From Methylococcaceae bacterium (GTDB lineage Bacteria > Pseudomonadota > Gammaproteobacteria > Methylococcales > UBA1147): a stretch of DNA of 5,682 nucleotides. Made by a program: the position numbers and the translations under genes. The DNA lies in contig JAKEEL010000293.1 of assembly GCA_022616595.1 (NCBI GenBank), positions 1 to 5,682 on the forward strand, written 5' to 3'. The notes under the pieces are model-generated. The model saw nothing but the letters and a program-made list of their open reading frames with translations. It was not told where the DNA came from and did no database searches. Of this stretch, positions 5,591 through 5,682 are shown in pieces (the stretch's first letter is position 1; each line of letters opens with the position of its first letter).

Positions 5591-5682
5591 CTAGACCCGC
5601 GGCATGGTTTTCAGAACAACCAGCGCCTCGGGCATCGCACGGCCGCGCCGACGCAGCACTCCGTCCCAGTCGATCGCCAGCG
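5591..5682 (-). CDS. 3' end of an unidentified gene upstream of the MATE gene
   Basis: The minus-strand frame is open from the window edge for 29 complete codons to a TAG at 5593-5591. The visible tail reads LAIDWDGVLRRRG, then RAMPEALVVLKTMPRV. Its composition (hydrophobic and charged residues alternating, normal GC-rich codon choice) looks like true coding sequence, more so than the competing plus-strand frame, which is rich in Arg, Ser and Thr. It ends 13 bases before the MATE start, suggesting a shared transcript. I do not recognise the family from this tail. Confidence 0.5.
   Translation of the reverse strand, partial: LAIDWDGVLRRRGRAMPEALVVLKTMPRV

Noticed and set aside
5604..5682. Plus-strand ATG with an open frame to the window edge, a possible divergent gene
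   Set aside because: The translation is Arg/Ser/Thr-rich as expected of a shadow, while the minus-strand frame over the same bases looks like real protein; the short length leaves some doubt.
1..5682. CRISPR array, tRNA, rRNA, insertion sequence or phage attachment site
   Set aside because: No regularly spaced direct repeats, tRNA-like folds, rRNA segments or transposase-like proteins were seen on either strand.

Overview
The window is GC-rich, protein-dense DNA from a proteobacterium, most likely a gammaproteobacterium. That guess rests on how closely the two propionate genes resemble remembered enteric PrpC and PrpD; I cannot name a genus. Sampled 60-base lines give about 63% G+C in prpC (38/60 at 421-480) and 72% in the MATE gene (43/60 at 4681-4740). 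The toxin-antitoxin pair samples at only 47-50%.

Layout: (1) 1-2338, plus strand: the 3' part of prpC (2-methylcitrate synthase), then after 10 bases a complete prpD (2-methylcitrate dehydratase). Together they catalyse two successive steps of the methylcitrate cycle, which turns propionyl-CoA into pyruvate and succinate. (2) 2339-3003, plus strand: a short spacer with hairpins, then a complete BrnT/BrnA type II toxin-antitoxin module with ATGA-overlapping genes. Its predicted promoter sits inside an inverted repeat that reaches the brnT start codon. (3) 3004-3300: a 297-base gene-free stretch with two strong hairpins (11 and 12 bp perfect stems) and a third hairpin containing 12 bases identical to the end of a common Illumina adapter. 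(4) 3301-4206, plus strand: a cation diffusion facilitator (probably zinc-type) metal exporter. (5) 4270-5577, minus strand: a MATE-family multidrug/sodium antiporter, convergent with the metal exporter. (6) 5591-5682, minus strand: the last 29 codons of an unidentified gene just upstream of the MATE gene.

The genes do not form one pathway. The prp pair is metabolic, brnTA is a mobile-type stress module lying between operons, and the two transporters are independent envelope exporters. I see no clear case for a wholly undescribed system. The points most worth a second look are the brnTA control region (possible leaderless toxin mRNA with an operator over the -10 box and start codon), the hairpin cluster after brnA, the adapter-like sequence as a possible assembly artefact, and the partial gene before the MATE exporter.
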